Source: Levilactobacillus yonginensis (GTDB lineage: Bacteria; Bacillota; Bacilli; Lactobacillales; Lactobacillaceae). Taken from it: a stretch of 64,000 nucleotides of DNA. Location: positions 124,001 to 188,000 of the forward strand of contig NZ_OZ061549.1 in the NCBI RefSeq assembly GCF_964065165.1, in the 5' to 3' direction. Position 1 is the first letter of the stretch, and every line of letters starts with the position of its first letter. This document shows positions 44,083-55,200 of this stretch, one piece after another. The translations under genes were made by a program, and so were the position numbers. The notes beneath the pieces are model-generated. The model did no database searches and was not told the DNA's origin. It saw nothing but the letters and a program-made list of their open reading frames with translations.

Positions 44083-45891
44083 ATGAAACAAATTCCACAG
44101 CGCACGGAGGTTCCAACAGAACTAACGTGGGACTTGACGACGATTTACCCGGATGATGCGGCCTTCAAAGCCGATATTCAGACCATCAAGCAGCAGTCAG
44201 AACGGGTCGCCGCTTTAAAGGGGCAATTGGCCCAAAGTGGGGCTGACCTGTACCGGGTGACGACAGCAGTTCTGGACCTGAACCGGCAATTGGAACGGCT
44301 GTACGTCTACGCGTCCTTAAAGAACGACCAGGATACCAGTAACGCCACTTACCAGGACCTCTCTGGCCAAGCTAGCAACCTGCTGGCAACGGTCGCAGCG
44401 GCCACTTCTTGGTTTGAGCCAGAAGTCCTAGCACTTTCCCAAACGGCCTTGCAAAAGTTGATTGATGCTGAGCCTCGGCTAACTACCTATCAACACCTAT
44501 TTGATGTGTTGGGGAAGCAGCGGGAACACACCCTTTCGGCGGCTGAAGAAAAACTGTTGGCGGGAGCCAGTGATATCTTTGATGCCTCATCCAAGACCTA
44601 CAGTGTGCTGAGTGATGCCGACCTGGTCTTTCCGATTGTTCAGGATGAACAGGGCAATGACGTTCGACTCTCTGAGGGACTGTATGGTGTTTTACTCCAA
44701 TCAACGACACCTAGGGTCCGTGAGCAGGCTTTTAAGGCGCTGTACAGCGTTTACCAACAATTCCGGCACACCTTTGCCTCGACACTGGCTAGCGAGGTTA
44801 AAACGCATAATTTTACTGCTCAGGTTCGGCACTACGGGAGTGCTCGTGAGGCGGCTATGAGTGGAAATGACATTCCAGCGGTGGTTTACGATACCTTGGT
44901 CAAAACAGTCAATGACCACCTGGACTCTCTGCACAAGTATGTGAATCTGCGGAAGGAAATTCTGGGATTACCCGAGCTGCACATGTACGACCTCTATACA
45001 CCAATTACCGGAGAACCTAGTCTGAGCTATACGTACGAAGAAGCTCAGCAGGAAGCTCTTAAAGCATTGGCTGTTTTGGGTCCCGATTACGTGGCCAACG
45101 TGCAAAAGATGTTTGATAATCGGGCCATTGACGTGGTAGAGAACCGGGGGAAACGTACCGGGGCTTACTCCGGGGGGATGTATGATACGAAACCGTACAT
45201 CCTACTGAACTGGCAGGATAGTTTGGAGAGTTTGTTCACGCTGGTTCATGAGATGGGGCACAGCATACACAGCCACTATACGCGGACGAATCAACCGTAT
45301 CAGTACGGGGACTACTCGATTTTTGTAGCGGAAATCGCGTCGACGACTAACGAGAACCTCTTAACGGATTACTTGTTGAAGACGCAAACTGATCCACAGG
45401 TCCGAGCTTACGTCTTGAACCATTATCTGGATGGTTTTAAGGGAACGGTCTACCGGCAGACCCAATTTGCTGAGTTTGAGGACTACATTCACCAACAAGC
45501 TGCGGCGGGGCAATCTCTAACCGCTGACTTTATGAGTGAGTTTTATGGGAAGTTGAACCAGCACTACTATGGAGATGGCGTGGTTTCAGATCCACAAATT
45601 GCCGACGAGTGGACGCGGATTCCTCATTTCTACTACAATTACTACGTTTACCAGTATGCAACGGGCTTTGCAGCCGCAACGACGCTGGCACAACGAATTT
45701 TGAGTGGGAATGTCGCTAAGCGGGATGCCTATCTGAACTACCTAAAGGCGGGGAGTTCAGCCTTACCACTGGATGTCATGCGTCAGGCTGGCGTTGATAT
45801 GGCTCAGCCGGATTACTTGCAGACGGCCTTTGCGACGTTTGATTCCCGGTTGGCTGAATTTAGTGAATTAGCACGTGAATTAAAGCAATAA
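44083..45891 (+). CDS. pepF: Oligoendopeptidase F
   Basis: A 602-residue M3 metallopeptidase cutting short peptides in the cytoplasm. The zinc motif is HEMGH (389-393), with the third ligand region VAEIASTTNENLL some 25 residues on. ATG 44083 follows AAAGGAGG; the frame from 44062 runs through that site. Confidence 0.94.
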   Translation: MKQIPQRTEVPTELTWDLTTIYPDDAAFKADIQTIKQQSERVAALKGQLAQSGADLYRVTTAVLDLNRQLERLYVYASLKNDQDTSNATYQDLSGQASNLLATVAAATSWFEPEVLALSQTALQKLIDAEPRLTTYQHLFDVLGKQREHTLSAAEEKLLAGASDIFDASSKTYSVLSDADLVFPIVQDEQGNDVRLSEGLYGVLLQSTTPRVREQAFKALYSVYQQFRHTFASTLASEVKTHNFTAQVRHYGSAREAAMSGNDIPAVVYDTLVKTVNDHLDSLHKYVNLRKEILGLPELHMYDLYTPITGEPSLSYTYEEAQQEALKALAVLGPDYVANVQKMFDNRAIDVVENRGKRTGAYSGGMYDTKPYILLNWQDSLESLFTLVHEMGHSIHSHYTRTNQPYQYGDYSIFVAEIASTTNENLLTDYLLKTQTDPQVRAYVLNHYLDGFKGTVYRQTQFAEFEDYIHQQAAAGQSLTADFMSEFYGKLNQHYYGDGVVSDPQIADEWTRIPHFYYNYYVYQYATGFAAATTLAQRILSGNVAKRDAYLNYLKAGSSALPLDVMRQAGVDMAQPDYLQTAFATFDSRLAEFSELARELKQ

Positions 45892-45903
45892 CTCGCGACA
45901 ATT

Positions 45904-45960
45904 AAAAAGACGTTCCTCAGTACCGACCGAAATGGGTCGTTGTTGAGGAACGTCTTTAAC
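45904..45960. terminator. Bidirectional terminator between pepF and degV
   Basis: AAAGACGTTCCTCA (45906-45919) pairs perfectly with 45944-45957, with an inner CGACC/GGGTCG stem; A and T runs on both sides. Confidence 0.85.
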
Positions 45961-45967
45961 TTTGTTA

Positions 45968-46828
45968 TTAGTAGGATTGCCAGTCGCGCTGCCACAGGAG
46001 ACCCATGGTCTTTTCACCAGTATGCACACTGATTGCAGGGCCGAGCTGGCTCTGAACCACACGTACTGCCGGGAAAGTCTCGGTAAGTTCAGTGGTCCAT
46101 TCAGCAGCCAGTTCGGCATTGTTGGCGTTGATTACCGTCACTAGGAGAGGATAGTCGACAGCGGCTAGCGTGGCGTTGAGCTTGTTGGTCATGTAATGAA
46201 ATGCCTTTTTCATGGTCCGCTCCTTGCCAATTGCAATGATTTGACCTTCGGCGTTGAAGGTCAGAAGGGGCTTGATGTTTAACAAGTTACCAATCATGGC
46301 GGAGCGGTTGGTAAGTCGTCCGGTTCGGGCCAGGTGACTCAGATTGTCCACCGCAAAGAACACTTGCATCGTGTCACGCATACCCAATAGTTCCGGGACG
46401 ATAGTCTCAGCAGTATCGCCGTTGGCTACCATTTGGCCAGCCAGTAAGCAGAGGTTGGCTTCGCCAGCACTGGCGACCAGTGAGTCGACTGGGTAAATTT
46501 TTGCCTTAGTGTAGGTCTTACAAAACATTCGCAAATTGTTCATGAAGGACGTGATGCCACTGGAGAGATGAATTGAGATAATTTCATCGTAGCCTTCGCC
46601 AGCAAGACGGTCGTAGGCCTCCTCAATTTGTCCCAGGGAAACTTGCGCCGTCGTAGGTAGTGCCTGTTCAGATTTTAAGTAATCGTAGAAGGTGTGAAGA
46701 CTGAGTTTGGATTCGGGATATTGCTGATCACCTAAGATCACTGTGATGGGCAGAACTGTGATATGAAATTGTTCGATCTGCTCCGGTGTTAGATAAGAAG
46801 CGGTATCGGTAACGATGGCTGTCGACAT
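45968..46828 (-). CDS. DegV family fatty-acid-binding protein
   Basis: A 286-residue DegV (FakB-type) protein that presents fatty acids to a kinase for phospholipid synthesis. It shows IVTDTASYLTPEQIEQ, SQVSLGQIEEAYDRL-type lid residues (TAQVSLGQ), IHLSSGITSF and DNLSHLARTGRL (R of the head-group site). AAAAGGGG precedes the ATG. An IS30 element lies about 70 bp upstream and may have altered its promoter. Confidence 0.9.
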   Translation of the reverse strand: MSTAIVTDTASYLTPEQIEQFHITVLPITVILGDQQYPESKLSLHTFYDYLKSEQALPTTAQVSLGQIEEAYDRLAGEGYDEIISIHLSSGITSFMNNLRMFCKTYTKAKIYPVDSLVASAGEANLCLLAGQMVANGDTAETIVPELLGMRDTMQVFFAVDNLSHLARTGRLTNRSAMIGNLLNIKPLLTFNAEGQIIAIGKERTMKKAFHYMTNKLNATLAAVDYPLLVTVINANNAELAAEWTTELTETFPAVRVVQSQLGPAISVHTGEKTMGLLWQRDWQSY

Positions 46829-46897
46829 AAGTTTTCCCCTTTTGTTCTCAAAAAAATTGATGGGCGAATTTTATAATCAAGTTAGCCACTTGAAATT

Positions 46898-48071
46898 TAG
46901 GACAAAATAAATACACCAAGACGTAAATCTCAGGTATCATTGGAGTTCTCACACAAACAATGAAAGAGGTCTTCGTCTTGATGCAAGAACAGCTTACCAT
47001 GAATCGTCCCAAGGGTCACCATCTAACTTTGAAAGAGCGTGGAAACATTGAGGTCTACTTTAACCACGACAAGCTTTCTCGGCGGAAGATTGCTGAGTTA
47101 CTTGGCGTTAGCCCGCAAACCATAAACAACGAAATCAAGCGAGGCTTGGTAACCAATAAGAAAATCGTTAACGGTAACGTAGTCTTCTATGAGGTCTACG
47201 TGGCGGAACTAGCCGACCAGCGGTACCACGAGAACCGCAAGGCCTGCCACAGGCCTTGTAAGTTCTTCCAGGCGGCTGACTTTATAGCCTTCTTTGTAGA
47301 ACACTTTAAGACTGATGGCTGGGCTCCAGATGCTGCTGTAGGCCGCGCCAAGGTGTTAAACCTTTTTCGGCCTGACGAGATGGTCTGTACCCAAACGTTG
47401 TACAAGTACATCGACGAACAACTTTTAGAGGTCTGTAACTTAGATCTTACCGAGAAAATGCGGCGGCGACTACCCAAGCACGTTAATCACAAAAATAAGC
47501 GTGTAATGGGACGGAGTATTGAAGAACGTCCGGCTGAAGTTGACTCTCGCAAGACGTTTGGTCATTTCGAGATTGATACTATCGTTGGTAAACGTGATGG
47601 CCATGAGAGTGTGATTATGACCCTGATTGAGCGTCAAACTCGCTTCCAATTTATCCGTCTGATTGACGGGCGTGACGCCGATTCGGTTGAGTACGCCCTG
47701 CGAGAAATCCTCGCAGAGTATGGACCAGTTATCAAGTCGATCACCGCTGATAACGGACCTGAGTTTGCCTTGCTGAGCGAGGCATTGCGTTCAGTGGCAC
47801 CAGTCTTTCATACGCACCCGTTCACCTCTAGTGAACGGGGAACCAATGAGGTCCATAACCGGATGGTCCGCTATGACTTTCCCAAAGGCATGTCCTTAGA
47901 CGCCGTAAGTCCTCGGGCTGTTGCTAGAACAGCGGACAAGTTGAATAACACACCTCGTCGTCTGCTAGGCTTCCAGACTCCCGCCGAACTCTTCGCCGCC
48001 GCCTGCGGCTAGGCTCCTCGCGCCACCAACTTCAACCCCTGAGAATCCCTTGGTATCAGTATTTGGTCCTA
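46898..48071 (+). mobile_element. IS30-family element (approximate ends)
   Basis: Imperfect terminal repeats: TAGGACAAAATAAATACACC at 46898 and, inverted, TAGGACCAAATACTGATACC ending at 48071; both are followed inward by CTCAGG. Both outer flanks carry CAAGTTAG(C/T)CAC facing the element, so it sits inside an imperfect palindrome. The transposase frame is intact. Confidence 0.8.
46981..48012 (+). CDS. IS30-family transposase
   Basis: A 343-residue DDE transposase. The N-terminal HTH (LSRRKIAELLGVSPQTINNEIKRG, about 24-46), the catalytic FEIDTIVGKRDGHESVIMTL (first Asp), ITADNGPEFA (second Asp), and the Glu in GTNEVHNRMVRYDFPKG are present. ATG 46981 is the conventional start; ATG 46960 lacks a ribosome site. 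Confidence 0.92.
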   Translation: MQEQLTMNRPKGHHLTLKERGNIEVYFNHDKLSRRKIAELLGVSPQTINNEIKRGLVTNKKIVNGNVVFYEVYVAELADQRYHENRKACHRPCKFFQAADFIAFFVEHFKTDGWAPDAAVGRAKVLNLFRPDEMVCTQTLYKYIDEQLLEVCNLDLTEKMRRRLPKHVNHKNKRVMGRSIEERPAEVDSRKTFGHFEIDTIVGKRDGHESVIMTLIERQTRFQFIRLIDGRDADSVEYALREILAEYGPVIKSITADNGPEFALLSEALRSVAPVFHTHPFTSSERGTNEVHNRMVRYDFPKGMSLDAVSPRAVARTADKLNNTPRRLLGFQTPAELFAAACG

Positions 48072-48194
48072 GTGACTAACTTGTTCTTGCAATTTGCGAA
48101 AAAAATTGATGGCTCAATCATACCATATTGCGTACCAGATTGATATTGGCTTGGCCCGTGACTGATGGCGGGGGTTGGTGAGTTTAGGGGAGAA

Positions 48195-48223
48195 CAAAAA
48201 AGCCGGCACTTGGAAGTACCGAC
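48195..48223 (-). terminator. yjbH terminator
   Basis: GCCGGCACTT (48202-48211) with AAGTACCGAC (48214-48223), wobble pairs; A run at 48196-48201 gives the minus-strand T tail. Confidence 0.8.
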
Positions 48224-48244
48224 CGTAAAACGATTCAACAGATT

Positions 48245-48895
48245 TTATAAAACGTGTAGGTGCGGATGGTTTAGTCCCAGCATTGGTGAAGCTGCTTGCT
48301 CTGTGCTAGGGTAATTGGGTTCAGCCATTAACATTTCTTTCGTTGCAACCCCTTGGCTTTCACAGACATCACACAGTGACTCGTAGGTGACATCATCTAA
48401 TAGGAGGCCACATTCAGACACATCACAGTTAAAAATGACAGCGGATGAGGATTGTTCAATCTTCATTTCAGCGGCTAATTTTTGGTCTGTTTGGAAGGCC
48501 TGTTTCGCCAAGTCGGATTGACAATCTTCTTTGAACATATCGAGATCCAACCGGCAATCTTTCGCCAAAGATAATGCAAGTTCTTGCGAAAATTGTTCGT
48601 GGTCATCAACCACGGCCTTTTGCATATTTAAGAGGAATCTCCGTCCCTTGCGCTTGCCCTGAAAGAGAGCGGCTTTATAAGCTAAGATAGCTTCATAGTA
48701 AACATTGAAGCGTGCGTTTCTTTCAGCTAACGTTGGCCGACCTGAAAGGGATTGCCCAACGATTTGTTGATTGAGCAATGGCACAAATTGGAACGATACC
48801 TTGCTATTAAGATGATCAGCCAACCGCATGATATTACGTTCGGAACGCATGCACCGCGCCCCCAACGGGTTGACGAACAAATAGACTTCTAACAC
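48245..48895 (-). CDS. spxH: DsbA-family protein YjbH/SpxH
   Basis: A 216-residue thioredoxin-fold protein of the YjbH group, adaptors that hand the regulator Spx to ClpXP. The N-terminal VYLFVNPLGARCMRSERNI holds the single active-site-like Cys, and helical insertions and a cysteine-rich segment (FNCDVSECGLLLDD) follow. The start is taken as GTG 48895 with AGGAGG upstream. It sits beside relQ-nadK-rlu, the same neighbourhood as in Bacillus and lactobacilli. Confidence 0.75.
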   Translation of the reverse strand: MLEVYLFVNPLGARCMRSERNIMRLADHLNSKVSFQFVPLLNQQIVGQSLSGRPTLAERNARFNVYYEAILAYKAALFQGKRKGRRFLLNMQKAVVDDHEQFSQELALSLAKDCRLDLDMFKEDCQSDLAKQAFQTDQKLAAEMKIEQSSSAVIFNCDVSECGLLLDDVTYESLCDVCESQGVATKEMLMAEPNYPSTEQAASPMLGLNHPHLHVL

Positions 48896-48955
48896 ATTGC
48901 TTCCTCCTATACCTATCCTTGCTGGCAATCAACCAGGGTCGCCGAACAAAAAGTA

Positions 48956-48984
48956 ACAATACCACTACATTAGCAAAATTTCAA
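48956..48984 (-). promoter_or_regulatory. yjbH promoter
   Basis: On the minus strand TTGAAA (48979-48984), 17 bp, TATTGT (48956-48961). Confidence 0.6.
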
Positions 48985-49171
48985 AAAATAGCAACTGGAA
49001 CGTTTGTTTGAGGTGAAGACCGTTCGTTTAAAACGCAACCTAATCATGCAACATTTTCCGACCCACGTAAAGCTAAACGCCTCATGATTGTTATTCTTGG
49101 GGTAAGGTGGGGTATGTCGTGAAACTTTTAACAAGGAAATGGGTTAATTACTCTCAGTCACGGGTGAAGTA

Positions 49172-49180
49172 TGGTAAAAT
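49172..49180 (+). promoter_or_regulatory. relQ operon extended -10
   Basis: TGGTAAAAT, an extended -10 with no strong -35, 41 bp before the relQ ATG. Confidence 0.55.
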
Positions 49181-49220
49181 CGAAAGATAAGACGTGTATT
49201 ACAGGTTGGGGGATAGTCAC

Positions 49221-49877
49221 ATGGTACAAAATTGGGATCAATTCTTATTACCGTATCAGCAAGCCGTTAGTGAGCTGAAAGTTAAGCTTCGCGGTATCCG
49301 CAAACAATTTGAGAATGGCAACGAACGGCCACCAATTGAGTTCGTGACTGGCCGAGTGAAACCGGTCGCCAGCATCAAAGAAAAGATGTCCCGCAGACAC
49401 GTTGCCGAGGAACGGTTGGAACAGGATATGCAAGACATTGCGGGCTTGCGAATCATGTGCCAGTTCGTTGAAGATATTTATCAGGTCGTTGATTTGTTAC
49501 GGCGGCGAACGGACATGACCATCCTTGAAGAACGCGATTATATTCACAATGAGAAGCCCAGTGGGTACCGTTCGTACCACATTGTGGTCGAATATCCGGT
49601 CCAACTGGTGAGTGGCGAGAAAAAAATCTTGGCCGAAATTCAGGTACGAACCCTGGCAATGAATTTCTGGGCGACTATTGAACATTCACTTAATTATAAG
49701 TATCAAGGGGCCTTTCCAACGGAACTGAGCGATCGTCTACAACGGGCGGCCGAAGCAGCATTTAAGTTGGATACTGAGATGTCCGAGATTCGTGAAGAAA
49801 TTCAAGAGGCACAACAGTACACCCCGAAAAAAGACGGTGACGTATCACCAATTTCTCATCAGAGCAAGGAAGAATGA
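49221..49877 (+). CDS. relQ: Small alarmone synthetase RelQ (GTP pyrophosphokinase)
   Basis: A 218-residue stand-alone (p)ppGpp synthetase. The RelA/SpoT synthetase core shows [41 protein letters not shown] and [24 protein letters not shown], with no hydrolase or regulatory domains. ATG 49221 follows GGGGG. First gene of relQ-nadK-rlu, a coupling conserved in many Firmicutes. Confidence 0.93.
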   Translation: MVQNWDQFLLPYQQAVSELKVKLRGIRKQFENGNERPPIEFVTGRVKPVASIKEKMSRRHVAEERLEQDMQDIAGLRIMCQFVEDIYQVVDLLRRRTDMTILEERDYIHNEKPSGYRSYHIVVEYPVQLVSGEKKILAEIQVRTLAMNFWATIEHSLNYKYQGAFPTELSDRLQRAAEAAFKLDTEMSEIREEIQEAQQYTPKKDGDVSPISHQSKEE

Positions 49878-49878
49878 C

Positions 49879-50682
49879 ATGAAGGTTTCCATTTTTGGTA
49901 ATAACGGTTCAGCCTCGCAGCGGGTTGCCACGGCCTTGAAGACCGGACTAACAGCTGCGGGAATTGAAATTGATAGTTTAAATCCAGACATCGTTGTCAC
50001 GGTTGGTGGGGATGGGACTTTGCTGTCCGCGTTTCACCATTACAGTGATCGGCTGGATAAGATTCGCTTTGTTGGGATTCATACGGGGCATTTAGGTTTC
50101 TATACCGATTGGCGCGATTATGAGGTTCAAGATCTCATCGATAGTTTGGTGGAAGACAACGGGCAGAGTGTCAGCTACCCACTATTGACGATCGAAGTGG
50201 AGTACGCTGATGGGACGCATTCTGATCAAACGCTGGCCCTGAACGAATCGACAATTAAGAAAGTTTCTGGAACTATGGTGGCGGACGTCTACATAAAGGG
50301 AGAGTTATTCGAAAGCTTCCGGGGCGATGGCCTCTGTATCTCAACACCGACGGGATCGACGGCCTACAACAAGTCCGTTGGTGGCGCGGTGATCAACCCA
50401 CGGTTTAACGCCATTCAAATGGCTGAAATCGCGTCGATCAATAACCGGGTCTTCCGGACGCTGGGGTCACCCCTGATTATTCCGGCGGACGAGTGGATTC
50501 GAATTGAACCCGCTAAGTCGACCGACAACGTCTTGATGTGTGATCAGTTGTCAATTGAAGGACGACCCATCAAGGCAATCAACTACCAGATTGCTCGGCA
50601 GCGCATTTCATTTGCTGAGTACCGGCATACCCATTTCTGGCAACGGGTCGAAACGTCATTCATTGGGAGAGAGCGTCCATGA
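49879..50682 (+). CDS. nadK: NAD kinase
   Basis: A 267-residue NAD kinase making NADP. The GGDGT motif is at 43-47, the nucleotide-binding LNESTIKK (around 122) and [26 protein letters not shown] are present. ATG 49879 lies 1 bp after the relQ stop, with AAGGAAG upstream; it overlaps the next gene by 4 bp. Confidence 0.95.
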   Translation: MKVSIFGNNGSASQRVATALKTGLTAAGIEIDSLNPDIVVTVGGDGTLLSAFHHYSDRLDKIRFVGIHTGHLGFYTDWRDYEVQDLIDSLVEDNGQSVSYPLLTIEVEYADGTHSDQTLALNESTIKKVSGTMVADVYIKGELFESFRGDGLCISTPTGSTAYNKSVGGAVINPRFNAIQMAEIASINNRVFRTLGSPLIIPADEWIRIEPAKSTDNVLMCDQLSIEGRPIKAINYQIARQRISFAEYRHTHFWQRVETSFIGRERP

Positions 50683-51575
50683 CACATTTTGAGTGGATCG
50701 TCGATGGTAAGAGTCCGGTACACGTGAGGACCGTGTTAATGGCCCATGGCGTGACCCGGACTTTTTTGAAACAGGTTAAATTCCACGGTGGCGTCGTCAC
50801 ATTGGATGATCAGGAGGTTCGAGTAGTAGCCATGGCTGAGCCTGGTCAGCGGGTGGGACTCCAGTTACCACCAGAACCAACCAATGAGCACGTCGCAACG
50901 TCCCACGGGCCATTGGAGATACTCTATGAAGATCCTCATTTTTTAGTGGTCAATAAGCCAGCTGAAATGGCCTCTGTGCCCTCGCACCTCTACCCGGATG
51001 ATACACTGGCAAATCGGGTTAAAGGGCACCTGGTGGCCACACATGCGGACAGCACGGTCACGCACATCGTGACTCGACTGGACCGGGATACCAGTGGGGC
51101 GGTATTATTTGCCAAACATCACTTTGCCCATTCGATCCTGGATAAGCAGTTAAAGAATGGCGAACTGGATAAGCGGTACGTTGCCGTGGCTGAGGGAGGC
51201 ATTATACCGGAACATCAGGTGATCGAAGCTCCCATTGGTCGGGCACCGGGTTCCTTTATTAAGCGGATGGTTCGGCCAGACGGCCGTCAGGCAACGACGG
51301 AATTGTGGGTGCGGCGGCAGTCACGGTCGGTCAGTTTGCTGGCGATTAAGCTGCACACGGGCCGGACGCATCAGATTCGCGTGCACTGCGCGTCAATTGG
51401 CCATCCACTGGTTGGGGATTGGTTGTATGGTCGGCAAACGAATCCGTGGATTCAGCGCCAGGCTCTGCATTGCGCTAGGTTGCAGTTCTATCAGCCTTTC
51501 TTAGATGAATGGATTACCTGCTATGCGCCATTGCCAGCGGACATGGCTAGTCTAATTGAAAATGAGCTTTCGTAA
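50679..51575 (+). CDS. RluA/RluD-family pseudouridine synthase
   Basis: A 298-residue pseudouridine synthase. An N-terminal S4-like part (about 15-75) precedes the catalytic motif TRLDRDTSG with D135, plus the closing [28 protein letters not shown]. Its exact rRNA or tRNA target cannot be assigned. Last gene of the operon. Confidence 0.92.
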   Translation: MTHFEWIVDGKSPVHVRTVLMAHGVTRTFLKQVKFHGGVVTLDDQEVRVVAMAEPGQRVGLQLPPEPTNEHVATSHGPLEILYEDPHFLVVNKPAEMASVPSHLYPDDTLANRVKGHLVATHADSTVTHIVTRLDRDTSGAVLFAKHHFAHSILDKQLKNGELDKRYVAVAEGGIIPEHQVIEAPIGRAPGSFIKRMVRPDGRQATTELWVRRQSRSVSLLAIKLHTGRTHQIRVHCASIGHPLVGDWLYGRQTNPWIQRQALHCARLQFYQPFLDEWITCYAPLPADMASLIENELS

Positions 51576-51579
51576 GTAG

Positions 51580-51615
51580 CACTTTCCGTACATAGTTGCG
51601 GGGAGTGTTTTTTTT
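51580..51615 (+). terminator. Terminator of the relQ operon
   Basis: CACTTTCCG (51580-51588) with CGGGGAGTG (51599-51607), wobbles, then T8. Confidence 0.85.
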
Positions 51616-52233
51616 ATGGGATAAATTTATCTGAGCTGTAGGAGAAGTTATCCGTCTAAGCTATGAGAGAATCTGATAAATTCGATGAGTTATTGAAAAA
51701 TTGGGGAGATATAGACCGATAAATTAAGATAATTTATTCTAGATACACGTTGCACACATCTTTGATTGTGGAAAATTAAAATACCGAATTAATTCAAAAA
51801 ATTGATCAATAGAAGCTCTGATTTTAGAGTTAGTTGATGACGTGTTGCTTTTTGTGATTTAGCGAGTTAGTTTTACTATTTTTTAGACGCCACTAAAAAC
51901 ATCGCTTAGATGGCCTGTATAAAGGCAACTGGTTGGTTTTGTCAATATAAAACGCATCAGAAATTAGCTTGGATTTTTGAGACCATAAGCGGATAAAGAT
52001 TGGATTGAATGTAGGCGCTTACTTTTAGTTGTCAAATTTAATCACTCGAATTTTAAACTTATTTTATGATTAAACTAGTATATGCGCTGAAACGGTGGTA
52101 CTATAAATTCATCCGAGGACTGAATCATGAGGAGAATTATCAGTTAGGTTCAGGAATAACAGATGAGTTTATCTGTTTTGCGGGGTAGTGTTTGTTAATA
52201 ATTTGAATAAATTTTCTAAGGACGGTGTTAAGA
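51616..52233. other. AT-rich leader region upstream of the adhesin
   Basis: No gene is visible in about 600 bases, notably richer in A and T than the flanks. Candidate elements are a TACTATAAAT box near 52100, a short hairpin AACAGAT/ATCTGTT (52158-52164, 52171-52177) and an AAGGAC ribosome site at 52217-52222. A long leader or regulatory region for the adhesin is likely, but no promoter is convincing. Confidence 0.4.
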
Positions 52234-55200
52234 GTGAAATTCATGCGGCATCAGGCTTTTAACGGCGATCCCAAATTACGATACAAGATGTTCAAGGCAG
52301 GTAAGAAATGGGTTTTTGCTGCCTTGGCCACTTTTTCGCTTTTAGGGGGAGCAGGTCAATTAACTGCTCATGCTGACACCGCCAGTCAAGTTTCTGAAGA
52401 AGCACAGAGTTCTGTAGTTTCTTCTAGCAGCTCGAGTGGGGGTCATCAGCAAGCGGCTTACAAAGCGCTTCGAGTTTTAGTGCGGACAGTTCCGCAACTA
52501 AGGACAGTAATTCAGAAAAGACGAGTTCAGCCAGCAGTTCATCATCTTCTGCGGCTTCTTCGTCAGCATCATCAGCTACTAGTTCTGCAACTAGTAGTGC
52601 TTCATCATCTGCAAGCAGTGCGTCATCTTCAGCATCAAGTGCTTCCAATGATAAGCTAGATTCTTTAGCTTCATCAGCGGGCGTTAACACAACCTTGACA
52701 AATAATGTGGTCAACACGGTCAACAAGGTTGCTTCAACGGGAAGATCATCATTGCTAAAAGAAGCAGCATTTACCGCACCTGCAAGCAATGCGTCAAGTA
52801 CTGCAGAAGATGCCAATTTAAGGGCAGCTTCTGGTGCAGTTACTTCGGCTGCTGCATTTAACACAGCAGCCGCTAGTTATGCAGCTAAGGTTTCTGGGCT
52901 GGATGACACTGACGTTGCCAAGTTATCCGCAGCATCAGCTGTTAGTGCAGCCAGCAGTGCTTATAATGAAGCTGTTCAGGCATACACCTTTACGTCGTAC
53001 TATACGAGCTTATCAGCATCGTACGCAACGGCGGTTGGTAATAGTGCCGGCGATCCAGATGACTTGGACGCACATTCTACTAGTGCGGCAAGTTTAGCAG
53101 CTTCATACGCAGCTTCAGCCAATACTTATGTAAGTGCAGCCTCCAGTGCTGCTAGTGCGGCGGCAGTTGCAGCCGCTACTGGTATTGTTGAATTGGTCAG
53201 CAGCGCGAATGCTGTGACCGATGCAGAGAATACTAGTATTTCAACGGCAGCTTCCGATGCAGATGATGCGGTTGATACCGTCTATACAGCTACGCAATAC
53301 GATAACCAAAATACGACATTAACCGGAATTTACACCAGTGCTAGCAGTGCGGCTTCAGTTGCTGCTGGTGCTGCTGAGACGGCCCAGACCTTACAGATCT
53401 CTGCCGTTGCAGCGTTAGCTACGGCAAAGTCCGCTGCAACTACCGGTGACTTTGAAACTGCTAACTCGGCTTACTCAGATGCAATGAATCTGCAAAGTCA
53501 AATGGCGACAACGGCTACTACGGCTAGTGCAGCTAACTCAACCGCACAATCCGCTGCTAGTGCTGCCAATTCGACAGCTTTAAGCGACATTGCCAGTTCA
53601 GCAGCGGTTAGTGCAACTGCTGCGGCCAATGCTGGCTCATTAGCTTCAAAGGAAGCTAATCAAGCAACAACCTACACAGGATCACAGTCAATTAGCTATG
53701 CGACTGCCGCAGCTAGTACGGCGGTTACGGCGACTAGTGCGGCCGCAGTTGCCAGTACCGCAGCAGCTAATTTAGCTGCTGCGACGTCACCTAAGGACGC
53801 TACCCTGTATGCACAGGATGTTGAGAGTGCCGCAGCAGATGCTGTTTCGGCTGAAGCAGATACTTCGACTGCGGCTTCAATGGCAGCTATGTATGATGGG
53901 TCATCAGTTGCTAACGCAAATAATGATGCTAACAACGCAACTGTCACGATGACACCATCGAATACTAAATTGAATGTTGGCGATACGCTTTCGTTATCTG
54001 CAAAGCTCGATATGAATCTTTTGAGTAACCAACACGGCGATGGTACCTACACTTATATGTACTCGACAAATGGCAAGGATTGGAGTGTTTGGGATACTCA
54101 AACTGGCACTTCGTCTGCTACGAGTACTAAAACATTGTCAGCCGCTGGAACTTACTACTTCCAAGTTATTGCAACTGGTAAAACTGGTACAATCTTAATC
54201 AGTCTGGGGTCTTATAGTGCTGGTTCAGCAGTTACAACTGTAGTCGTCACTGATTCTAAGGGTAACTATACAGATCAAGCGACAACCTCAGCTAGCTTAG
54301 CTACCAGCGCTGCAACCGTTGCAAGTGATGCTGCTAATTCAGCAAACGTCAGCGCTACACAATTGGCGACGGTTGATAAGACAGATGTCACGACTTCTTC
54401 TTATGCTGTTGTTGCTCAAAATGCGACCGCAACTGCTGATTCATATGCCACTAAAGCATCCACTGCGGCATCTGCTGCGGTTGTAGCTGCCGCATCAGCA
54501 ATGTCGCTTGAGGCGGATAAAAACTATGATGCAGCTAGTTCCGCTGCTACAAATGCTGCAGCCAGCGAGACTTTAGCCAGCTCATACTCTGTACTGGCAA
54601 ACTCAGCAGCCGCAGTTGCTGAAACCAACACTGTTGCTGCACTGAGCCAGGATGCAAACAATGGGAGTAAGGTTGCACAATCATTATTGGCTCAAAGCTA
54701 TGCAGCTTCCGCAGCTTCGTCTGCCAGTGTTGCTGCTAGTGCGGCCAACCGAGCATTGTCAAATGCGAACGATGCAACTCATATCACGTCGTTGGCGCCA
54801 AGCTACGCTAGTTCTGTAACAGATTACAATAGTGCAGCCGATGCTGCTGCTTCTGCGGCTCAGAGCTACGCCGACGATGCAGGTTCATTAGCAACTGAAG
54901 CGGCATCCTATGCAGCGGCAGGAGACTTGAGCGGGGCTACTAAGGCGGCGACTAACGCTGCTACTGATGCTAGCTTAGCTGATCAACAGTTAAGTGCAGC
55001 TCAGACCCAAGCTGGGAATACCGCAGTTACGTTGATGGCATTACAGTCAAATTACGCTTCGGAAGTTGCTAAGGCTGATTTGACTGCTTCTGGTTCGCTT
55101 GGATTAGTTGGGAGCTCCGCTGCCAGTGTGGCTAATTCTTTGGCATCAGCTATGAAGAGCAACACGGCGTTGGGTGATACTTACGTTACGGCAACATCCT

